The notes under the pieces: generated by a model
What the model saw: the letters and a program-made list of their open reading frames with translations, nothing else
Database searches by the model: none
Told to the model about the DNA's origin: nothing
Program-made: the position numbers and the translations under genes
Part shown: positions 1 through 7,567 of the stretch, one piece after another
How the letters are laid out: each line of letters begins with the position of its first letter
Position numbering within the stretch: position 1 is the first letter of the stretch
DNA from: Thermoanaerobaculia bacterium
GTDB lineage: Bacteria > Acidobacteriota > Thermoanaerobaculia > Multivoradales > J023
Direction of reading: 5' to 3'
Assembly: GCA_030431255.1 (NCBI GenBank)
Contig: JAUIJL010000021.1
Coordinates: 1-64,000, forward strand
DNA: 64,000 nucleotides

Positions 1-128
1 TCTGTCGAAGGTGCCACGTAGTTTCTGTCGAAGGTGCCACGTAGTTTCTGTCGAAGGTGCCACGTAGTTTCTGTCGAAGGTGCCACGTAGTTTCTGTCGG
101 CCGTTTCTGTCGAAGGTGCCACATAGTT
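1..128. repeat. 23-bp tandem repeat array
   Basis: Four contiguous 23-bp copies start at 1, 24, 47 and 70 and appear identical. A truncated 13-bp piece follows at 93-105, then a fifth copy with one G-to-A change at 106-128. The array may extend beyond the left edge of the window. Each unit contains GGTGCCACGTAG, whose complement resembles the TACCTGGCACC motif repeated at 55055-55123. No gene overlaps it. Confidence 0.95.
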
Positions 129-150
129 TCTGGCGGCTGGCGCACAGACA

Positions 151-187
151 CGAGAAGGCCGTCGCGGATCCCGCGACGGCCTTCTCG
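151..187. terminator. strong hairpin downstream of the SDR gene
   Basis: A perfect 17-bp stem (151-167 against 171-187) closes a 3-nt loop. It lies just beyond the stop codon of the leftward SDR gene and separates it from the 23-bp repeats. No clear U-tract follows on the minus strand, so termination is likely but not certain. Confidence 0.65.
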
Positions 188-209
188 GGATCGTTGAAGG
201 TGGCTCGGA

Positions 210-965
210 TCAGGCCATCATGCCGCCGTCGACCCGCAGGCTGGTGGCGGTGACGTAAGTCGCTTCCGGCGAAGCCAGGAACGTCACCAAGGCGGCGACT
301 TCTTCCGGGGTACCGGCCCGTTGGAGCGGCACCAATTGGGTGAAGCCTGAGGCGTCACCGCCGGTGGCGCGGTCCAGGAGCGGGGTTTCGATCGGTCCCG
401 GCGCGATGGTGTTGACCCGGATGCCGAGGGGAGCCACTTCTTGGGCCACGGATCGGCTGAGCCCCTCGACGGCGAATTTCGAGGACACGTAGGACGAGAA
501 GGCCGGGAAGCCCCGCAGGCCGGCGACGGAGGTGGTGTTGATGATCACGCCACCGCCGCGCTTCTGCAGCTCGGGAATCTCGGCGCGCATGGAGTGCCAG
601 AGACCGAAGTAGTTGACCTCCAGAACCCGGCGCGCGTTGTCTTCGGTTTCGTCCATCATCGGTGCCAGGGCGGCACCTTCGATGCCCGCATTGTTGAAGG
701 CGATGTCGAGGCCGCCGAATTCGGAGACGGCGGCGGCCACCAGAGCCTCGACCTGGGATGCGTCGGTGACGTCGGTTTTGACGAAGATCGCTTTGCCGCC
801 CTGGGCACGGATCTCTTCGACCACCGCGTTGCCTTCGTCCTCTCGTCGAGCACCGATGGCCACGGCAGCGCCTTGTTTCGCCAGCTCGATGGCAGCGGCT
901 CGACCGATGCCCGAGTTGCCACCGGTGATCACTGCGACTTTACCTTCTAGTTTTTGAGTCGACAT
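210..965 (-). CDS. SDR family NAD(P)-dependent oxidoreductase
   Basis: This is a classical short-chain dehydrogenase of about 251 residues, the usual family length. The cofactor motif TGGNSGIG is at residues 14-21, NNAG at 91-94, the catalytic Ser at 146, and YVSSK supplies Tyr159 and Lys163. The substrate cannot be told from sequence; the family oxidises or reduces alcohol and carbonyl groups in the cytoplasm. I chose the ATG at 965 because AGGAAGG lies 8 nt upstream; the longer frame from 995 would run through the operator palindrome. The neighbouring TetR gene carries the same palindrome in its promoter, so this gene is probably a TetR-controlled detoxification or redox enzyme. Confidence 0.9.
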   Translation of the reverse strand: MSTQKLEGKVAVITGGNSGIGRAAAIELAKQGAAVAIGARREDEGNAVVEEIRAQGGKAIFVKTDVTDASQVEALVAAAVSEFGGLDIAFNNAGIEGAALAPMMDETEDNARRVLEVNYFGLWHSMRAEIPELQKRGGGVIINTTSVAGLRGFPAFSSYVSSKFAVEGLSRSVAQEVAPLGIRVNTIAPGPIETPLLDRATGGDASGFTQLVPLQRAGTPEEVAALVTFLASPEATYVTATSLRVDGGMMA

Positions 966-985
966 ATCTATCGTCCTTCCTTTTG

Positions 986-1002
986 TTTGTACCAATTGGT
1001 CT
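986..1002. promoter_or_regulatory. TetR-type operator upstream of the SDR gene
   Basis: The perfect 10-bp palindrome ACCAATTGGT (991-1000) is preceded by TTTGT and followed by C. The same layout, TTTGT-ACC-N4-GGT-C, occurs at 1731-1746 in front of the TetR gene. Shared layout at the only two promoters of this pair supports regulation of both by the adjacent TetR protein. Confidence 0.75.
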
Positions 1003-1101
1003 AAATGTAGAGCTGAAAAATGCCGGAGATGGCCGGTGTCACGATGAAACCGCCGGCTCCAACCTTCGTGTTGACGGTTCGTGGTTGTCGGTGTCGAGGC
1101 C

Positions 1102-1698
1102 CTAGGTCCTAGCGTCCGTTGGAGTGACCAAACGAATGGCTTGATCTGCCAGGGTGCGCACAGCCTGCGGATCGCTTCCCGAACGGGAATAGACGCGCAT
1201 GCCCATCACCAAAGCCATCATGGTCTTGGCGGTCGCCCCTGCATCGAGATTGCGATCGATCTCGCCGGTTTTCTGACCTTCGAGGATCAGGTCGTGCAGG
1301 ATCTTCTCGTGGTTGGCAAGGCCCTTCTTTACCAAAGCTTGGGCTTGCCGGTCTTGATGGGCGGTTTCCAAGGCACAGTTGAGCAACATGCAGCCGCGAT
1401 GCCCTTGCGGGCTGATGCAATCCTCGTAGAGAGCATCGAAATGTGCCCGCAACGCCGCAACGGCAGCTTTGCCGCGGGTCAGCTCGCGAAGCTCCCCCAG
1501 GCGCTGCTGGGCATATTGATCGAGGGTCCGCAGATAGACCTCATGCTTGCTGCCGAAGGCGTTGTAGAAACTGCCCTTCTGAATGCCCATGGCCTTGAGC
1601 AGCCTGCTCATCGACGTGGCCTCATAGCCGTGAGCCCAAAAGGTCTCGCCGGCTTTTTCGAGGGTCTCGTCGATGTCGAATTGCTTTTCCCAGGGCAT
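1102..1698 (-). CDS. TetR/AcrR family transcriptional regulator
   Basis: The N-terminus (about residues 5-50) is a TetR helix-turn-helix with the typical 'GY..TSMSRLLKAMGIQKGSFYNAFGSK' pattern, given here in parts: GYEATSMSRL, then KGSFYNAFGSK. The rest is an all-helical ligand and dimer domain of about 150 residues. Start: ATG at 1698 has GGAGAC 8 nt upstream; the reading frame continues upstream to 1791 but would overlap the operator and promoter. It is about 198 aa, normal for the family. It is transcribed in the same direction as the SDR gene and is likely autoregulated and controls the SDR gene through the palindromes at 1736 and 991. The ligand is unknown. Confidence 0.88.
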   Translation of the reverse strand: MPWEKQFDIDETLEKAGETFWAHGYEATSMSRLLKAMGIQKGSFYNAFGSKHEVYLRTLDQYAQQRLGELRELTRGKAAVAALRAHFDALYEDCISPQGHRGCMLLNCALETAHQDRQAQALVKKGLANHEKILHDLILEGQKTGEIDRNLDAGATAKTMMALVMGMRVYSRSGSDPQAVRTLADQAIRLVTPTDART

Positions 1699-1719
1699 GG
1701 TTTCGTCTCCAGTGAAGAG

Positions 1720-1748
1720 AGCATATCCGGTTTGTACCGATCGGTCAA
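1720..1748 (-). promoter_or_regulatory. TetR promoter with operator in the spacer
   Basis: On the minus strand TTGACC (1748-1743) and TATGCT (1725-1720) are separated by 17 bp, close to a sigma70 promoter. The perfect palindrome ACCGATCGGT (1736-1745) overlaps the -35 box and spacer, so bound repressor would block RNA polymerase. This fits autorepression. Confidence 0.7.
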
Positions 1749-1810
1749 TACTCATTGTTGCCGAGGTCATGCGCGGACCGCATCGCCTCATGCGTTGACC
1801 GGCGGCTGCA

Positions 1811-2149
1811 TCAGAGACCCAGCCAAAGGTGTCGATCCAGGGCTCGGCGGACTTCGCGGAGGCGATCCAGCGTCAGCTCACCCAGCCGTTGACCGAGGCG
1901 CCGGCGGGAGACGGTTCGAATCTGCTCGCAAAGCACTTTGCTTTCTCGCTGGAGCCCTCCTTCACCTGAAGGGATTCGGACTTGGAATGGATAAACGCGG
2001 TCGATCCGGCTTGAGATCGGAGCCACTGTTATGGTGGGGCTTGAACGGTTGGCTAGGTCGTTCTGAAGCACCAGAGCCGGCCGTGTTTTGCCTGTTTCCG
2101 ATCCGATCACCGGATCCAGATTCACCAGGTAGATCTCACCGCGTTTCAC
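1811..2149 (-). CDS. MazF/PemK-like endoribonuclease toxin
   Basis: About 112 residues with the PemK-like fold signature: N-terminal RGEIYLVNLDP, then GSETGKTRPALVLQND and the conserved V.PISS segment. Family members cleave mRNA at short motifs and stop growth when unopposed. The start is GTG at 2149, whose GTGA overlaps the TGA stop of the upstream antitoxin, so translation is coupled. A longer frame from ATG 2179 would add ten antitoxin-overlapping residues without family similarity. It forms a two-gene operon with the ribbon-helix-helix protein upstream. Confidence 0.88.
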   Translation of the reverse strand: MKRGEIYLVNLDPVIGSETGKTRPALVLQNDLANRSSPTITVAPISSRIDRVYPFQVRIPSGEGGLQRESKVLCEQIRTVSRRRLGQRLGELTLDRLREVRRALDRHLWLGL

Positions 2150-2370
2150 GACCAGCCCTCGGTCTCCGTCTCGGCCCATTCAGCGTCGAGGGAAGATGTC
2201 TCCGCCTCGGCTCGATACCCTTCCTCCATTTCCCTAGCCAATGCCTGCTCCTTGAGCCTCTCCAAATGGCTTTGAATCGCTTCGCGGACGAAATGACTGA
2301 AGCTCCGCTCGCCGACGAAGGGCTGAATCTCGCGGTGCAGATCGGAAGGGATGGTAATGGTGGTGCGCAT
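2146..2370 (-). CDS. ribbon-helix-helix antitoxin (MazE-like role)
   Basis: A 74-aa protein. The N-terminus MRTTITIPSDLHREI is the DNA-binding beta strand and first helix of an RHH/CopG-type domain (about residues 1-45). The C-terminal part is very acidic (Glu/Asp rich) and probably binds and blocks the toxin. ATG at 2370 has AAGGAG 6 nt upstream. It precedes the toxin, the usual order, and an inverted repeat sits upstream, as expected of an autoregulated toxin-antitoxin operon. Confidence 0.85.
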   Translation of the reverse strand: MRTTITIPSDLHREIQPFVGERSFSHFVREAIQSHLERLKEQALAREMEEGYRAEAETSSLDAEWAETETEGWS

Positions 2371-2383
2371 AGCTCATCTCCTT

Positions 2384-2412
2384 GTGCATCTTCTTCTGCA
2401 TCTCAAGATGCA
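2384..2412. promoter_or_regulatory. inverted-repeat operator of the toxin-antitoxin operon
   Basis: TGCATCT (2397-2403) and AGATGCA (2406-2412) form a perfect 7-bp inverted repeat. A third GCATCT copy lies at 2386-2391. These sites start about 25 bp upstream of the antitoxin start, where RHH antitoxins normally bind as tandem dimers. Confidence 0.6.
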
Positions 2413-2626
2413 TCATTCATGGTGACGATACGGTGAAGGCTGCCAGGCGTCAAGCGCCAGCTGCACGGCCTGTGGGATTGCGCCCCATCCGTTGGCTCAC
2501 GTTGGGGCCACGAGCCCGAGGCGAGGCGTCGAGTTGCTTTGCTCGCACCAACGTCTCAGAATGGTCGGACCAACGGCTTTCAGCGTCTCTACACGAACAA
2601 TCCCTCGGGCACGAAGGAGATCCAAC

Positions 2627-3157
2627 ATGTTGGCTTTATCGGTTGAGCTGCACGATGGCAATGAAGCAGTTGATTTTTACATCGATCACCCAGTCGACGG
2701 ATGGGATGTGGATCCCGGTATGTTGGGAGACGGCATTCCCCAATGTGTGGATCGCATCGATGAGATTTGCAGGTCCCTGGGCGTTGGAGCCTTCAGCCCA
2801 TTCGTATGGGAGCCGTTGTTGTGTGAGCTGGAAGGCCTGCGCGAAGAGCTCGAGGAGGTCAAGGAAGACGGGGCGGACGAGGAAGAAATTGAAGACATGG
2901 AAGAGGAGATCGCCGAGCTCGAAGAGCGTCTGAAAGATCTCTGGCAAGATCCCTCCGAGGCGCTGCCCATCGTCCGAGCCCTGATCGCCCACCTCAAGCC
3001 GCAGCTGGTTCTAGACCCCTCCGAGCCCGGAGGAGGAAGCCTGCCCGACGCCCTAAAGCTCACGCCCTACCTCGTCTGGCACCTTCGGGTGTATGAGGAA
3101 ACCCTCAAGGTAGCGGAAGAGAAGGGGTGGAAGTTTTATCTGGAAGTGATGAGCTGA
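2627..3157 (+). CDS. hypothetical acidic coiled-coil protein
   Basis: A 176-aa soluble protein with no signal peptide or recognised domain. Residues about 60-105 are a Glu/Asp-rich heptad-like helix (ELEGLREELEEV and following) that should form a coiled coil. A C-terminal part of about 70 residues is mixed and ends in GWKFYLEVMS. Start: ATG at 2627 has AAGGAG 7 nt upstream, whereas the frame further upstream lacks a binding site. It is divergent from the toxin-antitoxin operon. I do not recognise the family; immunity or regulatory roles would be guesses. Confidence 0.65.
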   Translation: MLALSVELHDGNEAVDFYIDHPVDGWDVDPGMLGDGIPQCVDRIDEICRSLGVGAFSPFVWEPLLCELEGLREELEEVKEDGADEEEIEDMEEEIAELEERLKDLWQDPSEALPIVRALIAHLKPQLVLDPSEPGGGSLPDALKLTPYLVWHLRVYEETLKVAEEKGWKFYLEVMS

Positions 3158-3269
3158 GGAGATTGGTCTTTCGGCGCCGATTTTGACAGCGCCCTTGAAC
3201 CTTCTCGGTGAAGGAGGAACATGAGAGACCCAGGACAGACTGAGAGCTAATACGCGGGATGAAAGGTAT

Positions 3270-3395
3270 ATGGCCGTCAAAAGTGTTGCCGATGAGTGGG
3301 ATGCGGCTCACCCGGTCATCCTCTTCGTGCTTGAGAAGGTGGAGGAGATGCAGGGGGCTGATGGCTTTTTCGACCTAGACTCCCAGCAGAGCTAA
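3270..3395 (+). CDS. possible small ORF or gene remnant, 41 aa
   Basis: An ATG at 3270 opens a 41-codon frame ending TAA at 3393. The predicted peptide is acidic, contains an amphipathic helix (HPVILFVLEKVEEM) and has GAAAGG 4 nt upstream. Its composition resembles a genuine soluble protein more than random GC-rich sequence. It could be a real small protein or the end of a decayed gene, perhaps related to the coiled-coil protein just upstream. It ends 8 bp before the convergent DUF1501 gene. Confidence 0.3.
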   Translation: MAVKSVADEWDAAHPVILFVLEKVEEMQGADGFFDLDSQQS

Positions 3396-3402
3396 AGGTT
3401 TC

Positions 3403-4935
3403 TCATACCACCGACGACCACGCCCCGAGCGTGCCGGATTCGAAGCCGTCGGCGAAGATCGAGGGCGAGCCCCCGCCGAGGAAGCCGATCGGCGCGCCGG
3501 ATCCCGGCGAGTAGAAGCGGCCGATGTTGGGCAGCACGGTGGTCAGCTCCGAGGGCGCGACTCCGAGCCAGAGGGCGAGCTCGGCGAAGTATTCGTCACA
3601 CGAGGTGGTGGGGATCAGGCGACCGCGGCCGGTGTCGAGGTCGTTGTCGACGTAGAGCTGGGGGAAGGCGCCGTAGATGTCGCCGCCCACCACCGGTCCG
3701 CCCATGATCATATGGTTGCCGCCCCAGGCGTGGTCGGAGCCTTGGCCGTTGGAGGTCAGGGTGCGCCCGAAGTCCGACGCGGTGAAGGTCACCACGTCGT
3801 TCAGCATCCCGAGCTCGGTGAGCGCGCCGTGAAATTCGCTCAGGCCTTTGCTCACCCAAGGCAACATATTGGTTTGAGCGTTCAGCACCTCGTCGTGGTG
3901 GTCCCAGCCGCCGAAGAGGATGAAGAAGGTCTGCCGACGCACGCCGAGGGTTTGGCGGGCGGCGATGGCTCGGGCCACCATTTGGAAGCTTTGGGACACG
4001 TAATTCGACGAAAATACCGTGGTCAGCGGCGGCACCGCAGCCACGGCGGTGGAGAAGAGCTGGTGGGCGTCGATGGCGCGACGGGTGGAGCGGGCGAAGG
4101 TGTCGATAAAAAGGTTTTGGTATTGCTGATCGAGCAGGCTGTTGATCGCCGTGGTACGCAGCTGGTTGAACGGATCACCCGCGCCGTAACCGGTGATGCC
4201 CACACTGCCGTTGCCGGAGGGCTGGATGGCGTAAGGCACCACCTGGGATCCCGATTGGAAGACGTTGCTGCCGCCGAGGGAGATATTCATCGACACGGTG
4301 TCGTCGGTATTCGACGCCCGCAACAAATCCGCCGTGCGCCCGCCCCAGCCGATGGCCGTGCGTTGATCGGGCATGCCGGTTTGCCAATGCATGATTTGGT
4401 CGCTGTGGGAGTAGAGCCCGAGGGGAAGACGGGCGTTACCCGAGAGGATGCCCGCCTTGGTGGTGGGCTCCACCAAGGAGCCGACGTTGGCCACAAACGC
4501 CAAATCACCTGTGTCGAAGAGCTGTTTGACCTCGGGCATGGCCGGGTGCAAACCGTATTGCCGACCGTCACTGTTGGTCGGTGTGATCGGCAGGAGCGAT
4601 GCTGCCGGCAGGGCCAGGTCGCCGCGGACGGTGGCGTATTCCGCGTGCTCTTCCGGGCCGCGGGGCACCAACATATTGAAGGAATCGTTGCCGCCGGCGA
4701 GAAATAGACAGACCAGGGCTTTGTAGTCATTGCCGGGCAGCACGCCTTTCGGCTCAATCCTGGGTGTGACGATGCGCGCAGGACCGGGTGAAGAAAAGCC
4801 GGTCTGGTTCGCCAGGGCGCCGGCGGAGCGCATGTTGAGCAGGGTGGAAAAGAGGGACGTGGCACCGATCGCGGCGCAGTTGGCTTGACCCAGGAATTTG
4901 CGGCGAGATGTGGATTTTATGTTGGGCTTCGACAT
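3403..4935 (-). CDS. DUF1501 domain-containing secreted protein
   Basis: A 510-aa protein with a twin-arginine signal at the N-terminus (TSRRKFLGQANC) followed by a hydrophobic stretch, so it should be exported folded. The body is a DUF1501 domain (sulfatase-like alpha/beta fold, catalytic role unproven), with the AGGNDSFNMLVP opening and GSDHAWGGNH segment typical of it. The C-terminus IFADGFESGTLGAWS is a short tail also found at the end of the 1317-aa protein at 9331. ATG at 4935 has AAGGAG 10 nt upstream. It is 25 bp downstream of the DUF1800 gene, the standard partner in many phyla, and the two are one operon. Confidence 0.9.
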   Translation of the reverse strand: MSKPNIKSTSRRKFLGQANCAAIGATSLFSTLLNMRSAGALANQTGFSSPGPARIVTPRIEPKGVLPGNDYKALVCLFLAGGNDSFNMLVPRGPEEHAEYATVRGDLALPAASLLPITPTNSDGRQYGLHPAMPEVKQLFDTGDLAFVANVGSLVEPTTKAGILSGNARLPLGLYSHSDQIMHWQTGMPDQRTAIGWGGRTADLLRASNTDDTVSMNISLGGSNVFQSGSQVVPYAIQPSGNGSVGITGYGAGDPFNQLRTTAINSLLDQQYQNLFIDTFARSTRRAIDAHQLFSTAVAAVPPLTTVFSSNYVSQSFQMVARAIAARQTLGVRRQTFFILFGGWDHHDEVLNAQTNMLPWVSKGLSEFHGALTELGMLNDVVTFTASDFGRTLTSNGQGSDHAWGGNHMIMGGPVVGGDIYGAFPQLYVDNDLDTGRGRLIPTTSCDEYFAELALWLGVAPSELTTVLPNIGRFYSPGSGAPIGFLGGGSPSIFADGFESGTLGAWSSVV

Positions 4936-4960
4936 GGTGTGTTTCTCCTTGGATCGCCTC

Positions 4961-6721
4961 TCAGCGTTGGACGGCGTATTCCGGGCAGATCATGAGCAAG
5001 TACAGGGCCATGATGGTTTGCTCGTAGGGCTCTCCGGCGAGGGGCAGGATGGCGTCGACCAAGATTTGTCGCGTGCCGGCCGAGAGGGTGCCGTAGGTGA
5101 GCAGCAGGTCGAGCCGATCGATCAGCGCCTCCGGGCCGGCTTCGGCCGCTTCGACCTCGGGCTCCAGCTCGAGCCAAATGACCTCTTCCCCGCGATCGAA
5201 AAGATATTCCTCGCCGATCACCGCCCGGTCGATGAGGTTGATGCCGGCGATCACCGTGAACGCGTGGATGATCTCCATTTCTGGAGCCACCAGGCCGGCC
5301 TCGGTCAGGGCGCCGGCCGGTTGATGTCGTGGGGAGAAGAAATTGAAAACGCTGGGGGAGAAGAAGGGGTATTGGGCCAGGAACAGGGCCTCGGCTCCTT
5401 CGGGGGTCTCGCCGGGGAAGTCGCCGCCGAAGTGGTAGAGCTGACCGGAATCACTGGTGGCGTGGAAGGTACGACCGAGCTGCACCCAGCGCACGAAAGG
5501 CTCGCGCACCTTGCCGAAATGGGGATCGTCGATGTGGGTGGTGTCCCGCGCCTCGGTATCGAGCAGCACCGCTTTGAGCACCGCCGTCATGTCGCCGCGC
5601 ACGCCCGATCCGTTGTCGTCGAAAGCGGCGGTGACCCTGGCGACATAAGCCGGGCTGGGATTCGACGTCACCAAAAAGCGGATCAGGTGGGCGCCGATGA
5701 ACGGGCCCACGTTCGGATGCTGAAAGAGGTGATCCACCGCCGACTCGATATCTTGCATGCCCGTTTGCCCGGCCGGCACCAAATATCCGTTCAACAAGGT
5801 TTTCGGACCCGGCTCGTGCTCCGATTCGAACATGACCATGGGCAGGTGATAGGTCGGACGATCCTCGCCGAAGATCACCGGCTCCCCAGGCTCGGGAGCC
5901 AGGGTCAGACCGGTGAAGATCTTGGCCATCTCGGTGATTTCGGCGTTGCCGTAGGTGGGAATCGAGTGGCCGTCGGTATCGAGCTTGTGGGTGCCGTCGG
6001 GGTTGAGCTCGTAGAGGCCGATGGTGAAGAGTTGCATTACCTCGCGGGCGAAGTTTTCGTCGGGAAAGCGATTCATGGTGGGGTCGCTACGACGATTGTT
6101 CAGGTGGCTCAGGTATTGGCCCATGGCGGCGTGAAGCGCGACCTCGAGCAGCATCTCGCGAAAGTTGCCGAAGGCGCCGCGCGCCAGGATGTCGTAAAAC
6201 GCCCCTACGGCGGCGGGGGTGTCGAAGAGCACATCTTCCCGGCGGGAGATAACAAAGATTTGGGTGAAGGCAAAGGCCACCCGCTGACGTACCAGATCCG
6301 TGCCGGTCATGGTCCGCTGCCACCAGATCCAATCGAAGAAGGGAAAAGAGTCCTCCTCGCCGAGGGTCGCCACCAAGGCTTCGACTTGGTCGAGAACGGG
6401 GCTGTACGGCAGGGCGGATTGGGCGTCGAGCCAGGGACCGAAGCCGTTGCTCACCACTTGGTTGATGGTCGTGAGATCACCGCCGAAGGTGCATTGGGCG
6501 AGAAATCGTGACGCTTCTTCTTGGGCGCTCAAGGCTTTCGACGCACCGCCGGTTCGGCGCTCGAAGGGTAGGGCGGCGACGGCTTGGGTCGAGCCGGCGG
6601 CAGCGCCCACCAAGCCCGTCCATTTGAGAAAGCCTCGTCGGTCGAGGCGAGGTCCACCGCGCGGTCGTCGGCGACGCGGAGGGTCGGATGCGGAAGATGG
6701 GTTCATGGAGGAGTCGGTCAT
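4961..6721 (-). CDS. DUF1800 domain-containing secreted protein
   Basis: A 586-aa protein, first gene of the DUF1800-DUF1501 operon. A twin-arginine motif (LDRRGFLKWTG) at about residues 27-37 and an Ala-rich segment indicate Tat export. The conserved DUF1800 core begins with ASRFLAQCTFGG (about residue 70), and includes NRFPDENFAREVMQLFTIG and DMTAVLKAVLLD. The molecular function of the family is unknown; the pair is common in secretion-rich bacteria. ATG at 6721 is preceded by GGGAG. It is divergent from the two-component genes at 6890. Confidence 0.9.
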   Translation of the reverse strand: MTDSSMNPSSASDPPRRRRPRGGPRLDRRGFLKWTGLVGAAAGSTQAVAALPFERRTGGASKALSAQEEASRFLAQCTFGGDLTTINQVVSNGFGPWLDAQSALPYSPVLDQVEALVATLGEEDSFPFFDWIWWQRTMTGTDLVRQRVAFAFTQIFVISRREDVLFDTPAAVGAFYDILARGAFGNFREMLLEVALHAAMGQYLSHLNNRRSDPTMNRFPDENFAREVMQLFTIGLYELNPDGTHKLDTDGHSIPTYGNAEITEMAKIFTGLTLAPEPGEPVIFGEDRPTYHLPMVMFESEHEPGPKTLLNGYLVPAGQTGMQDIESAVDHLFQHPNVGPFIGAHLIRFLVTSNPSPAYVARVTAAFDDNGSGVRGDMTAVLKAVLLDTEARDTTHIDDPHFGKVREPFVRWVQLGRTFHATSDSGQLYHFGGDFPGETPEGAEALFLAQYPFFSPSVFNFFSPRHQPAGALTEAGLVAPEMEIIHAFTVIAGINLIDRAVIGEEYLFDRGEEVIWLELEPEVEAAEAGPEALIDRLDLLLTYGTLSAGTRQILVDAILPLAGEPYEQTIMALYLLMICPEYAVQR

Positions 6722-6805
6722 GGTGTCTCCCTTCGGGGCGGTAGATCGTCCGGGCTGAGGTGTTTCAAGATAGGAGGGACGATCTAAACGGCAGATGGAC
6801 TGAAC

Positions 6806-6825
6806 ATGAACGAGATTTCATGAAC
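6806..6825 (+). promoter_or_regulatory. ATGAAC direct repeat upstream of the two-component operon
   Basis: ATGAAC occurs at 6806-6811 and again at 6820-6825 in the region shared by the DUF1800 and response-regulator promoters. The complementary GTTCAT word is also repeated upstream of the gene at 9331. It could be a response-regulator half-site; the 14-bp period here is longer than the 10-11 bp usual for OmpR-type sites. Confidence 0.35.
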
Positions 6826-6889
6826 GCGCGTCGGCGCAGACGCTAAGATTCGAGCTTCATCTTTCGTTTGAATGTTTCGGACCTCGACC

Positions 6890-7567
6890 ATGCGAATATT
6901 TCTGATCGAAGACGACCCCGACGTCGCGGACTACGTGCGAAACGGTCTGCGGGAGTCGGGGCATACGGTGGACATTTGCGCGGACGGACGGGAGGGTTTG
7001 ATCCAAGCCACGGCCGAGGATTACGACCTGCTGATCGTCGACCGGGGTCTGCCGAGCCTTGATGGTCTGGCTCTGGTGAAAACCCTGCGCGGCGCCGGAG
7101 ATTCTACGCCCGTGCTCTTCCTGACCGCCCTCGGCGATGTCGACCGCAGGGTCGAGGGTCTGCGGGCCGGCGGCGACGACTACCTGCCCAAACCCTTCGC
7201 CTTCAGCGAGCTGCTGGCACGGTCCGAAGCCCTGCATCGTCGACGGTCCGAGAATCTGCCGGTCACCGAGCTGCGGGTCGGCGATTTGGTGCTCAACCTG
7301 CTGACCCGTGAGGTGCAACGGGAGGGTCGGCCCATCGAGCTGCTGCCTCGGGAGCTGGCCCTGCTCGAATACCTCATGCGACACGCCGATCAGGTGGTGA
7401 CCCGAACCATGTTGCTCGAGAAGGTTTGGGAATACCACTTCGATCCCCAAACCAACGTCATCGACGTGCACGTCAGCCGCCTACGTCGAAAGATCGATCA
7501 CGACTTCGAGCTGCCGTTGCTGCACACCGTGCGCGGTGTGGGCTACGCCTTGCGGGGCCCATCATGA
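6890..7567 (+). CDS. OmpR-family response regulator
   Basis: About 225 aa. The receiver domain (residues 1-115) has the acidic pocket EDDPD near residue 8, phospho-acceptor Asp51 (LLIVDRGLPS) and Lys101 (YLPKPF). The winged-helix DNA-binding domain (about 130-225) ends in the typical VIDVHVSRLRRKI...VRGVGYAL pattern. I chose ATG 6890, which starts directly with the family's MRIFLIEDD; the upstream ATG at 6872 has no better ribosome site. Its stop overlaps the start of the sensor kinase (ATGA at 7564-7567), so the two are co-translated. Confidence 0.92.
   Translation: MRIFLIEDDPDVADYVRNGLRESGHTVDICADGREGLIQATAEDYDLLIVDRGLPSLDGLALVKTLRGAGDSTPVLFLTALGDVDRRVEGLRAGGDDYLPKPFAFSELLARSEALHRRRSENLPVTELRVGDLVLNLLTREVQREGRPIELLPRELALLEYLMRHADQVVTRTMLLEKVWEYHFDPQTNVIDVHVSRLRRKIDHDFELPLLHTVRGVGYALRGPS

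Noticed and set aside
1..128. CRISPR-like appearance of the 23-bp array
   Set aside because: Repeats are contiguous with no unique spacers, and no cas gene is present.
4898..6511. 537-codon plus-strand frame
   Set aside because: Shadow of the DUF1800 gene, which has clear family motifs and a proper start.
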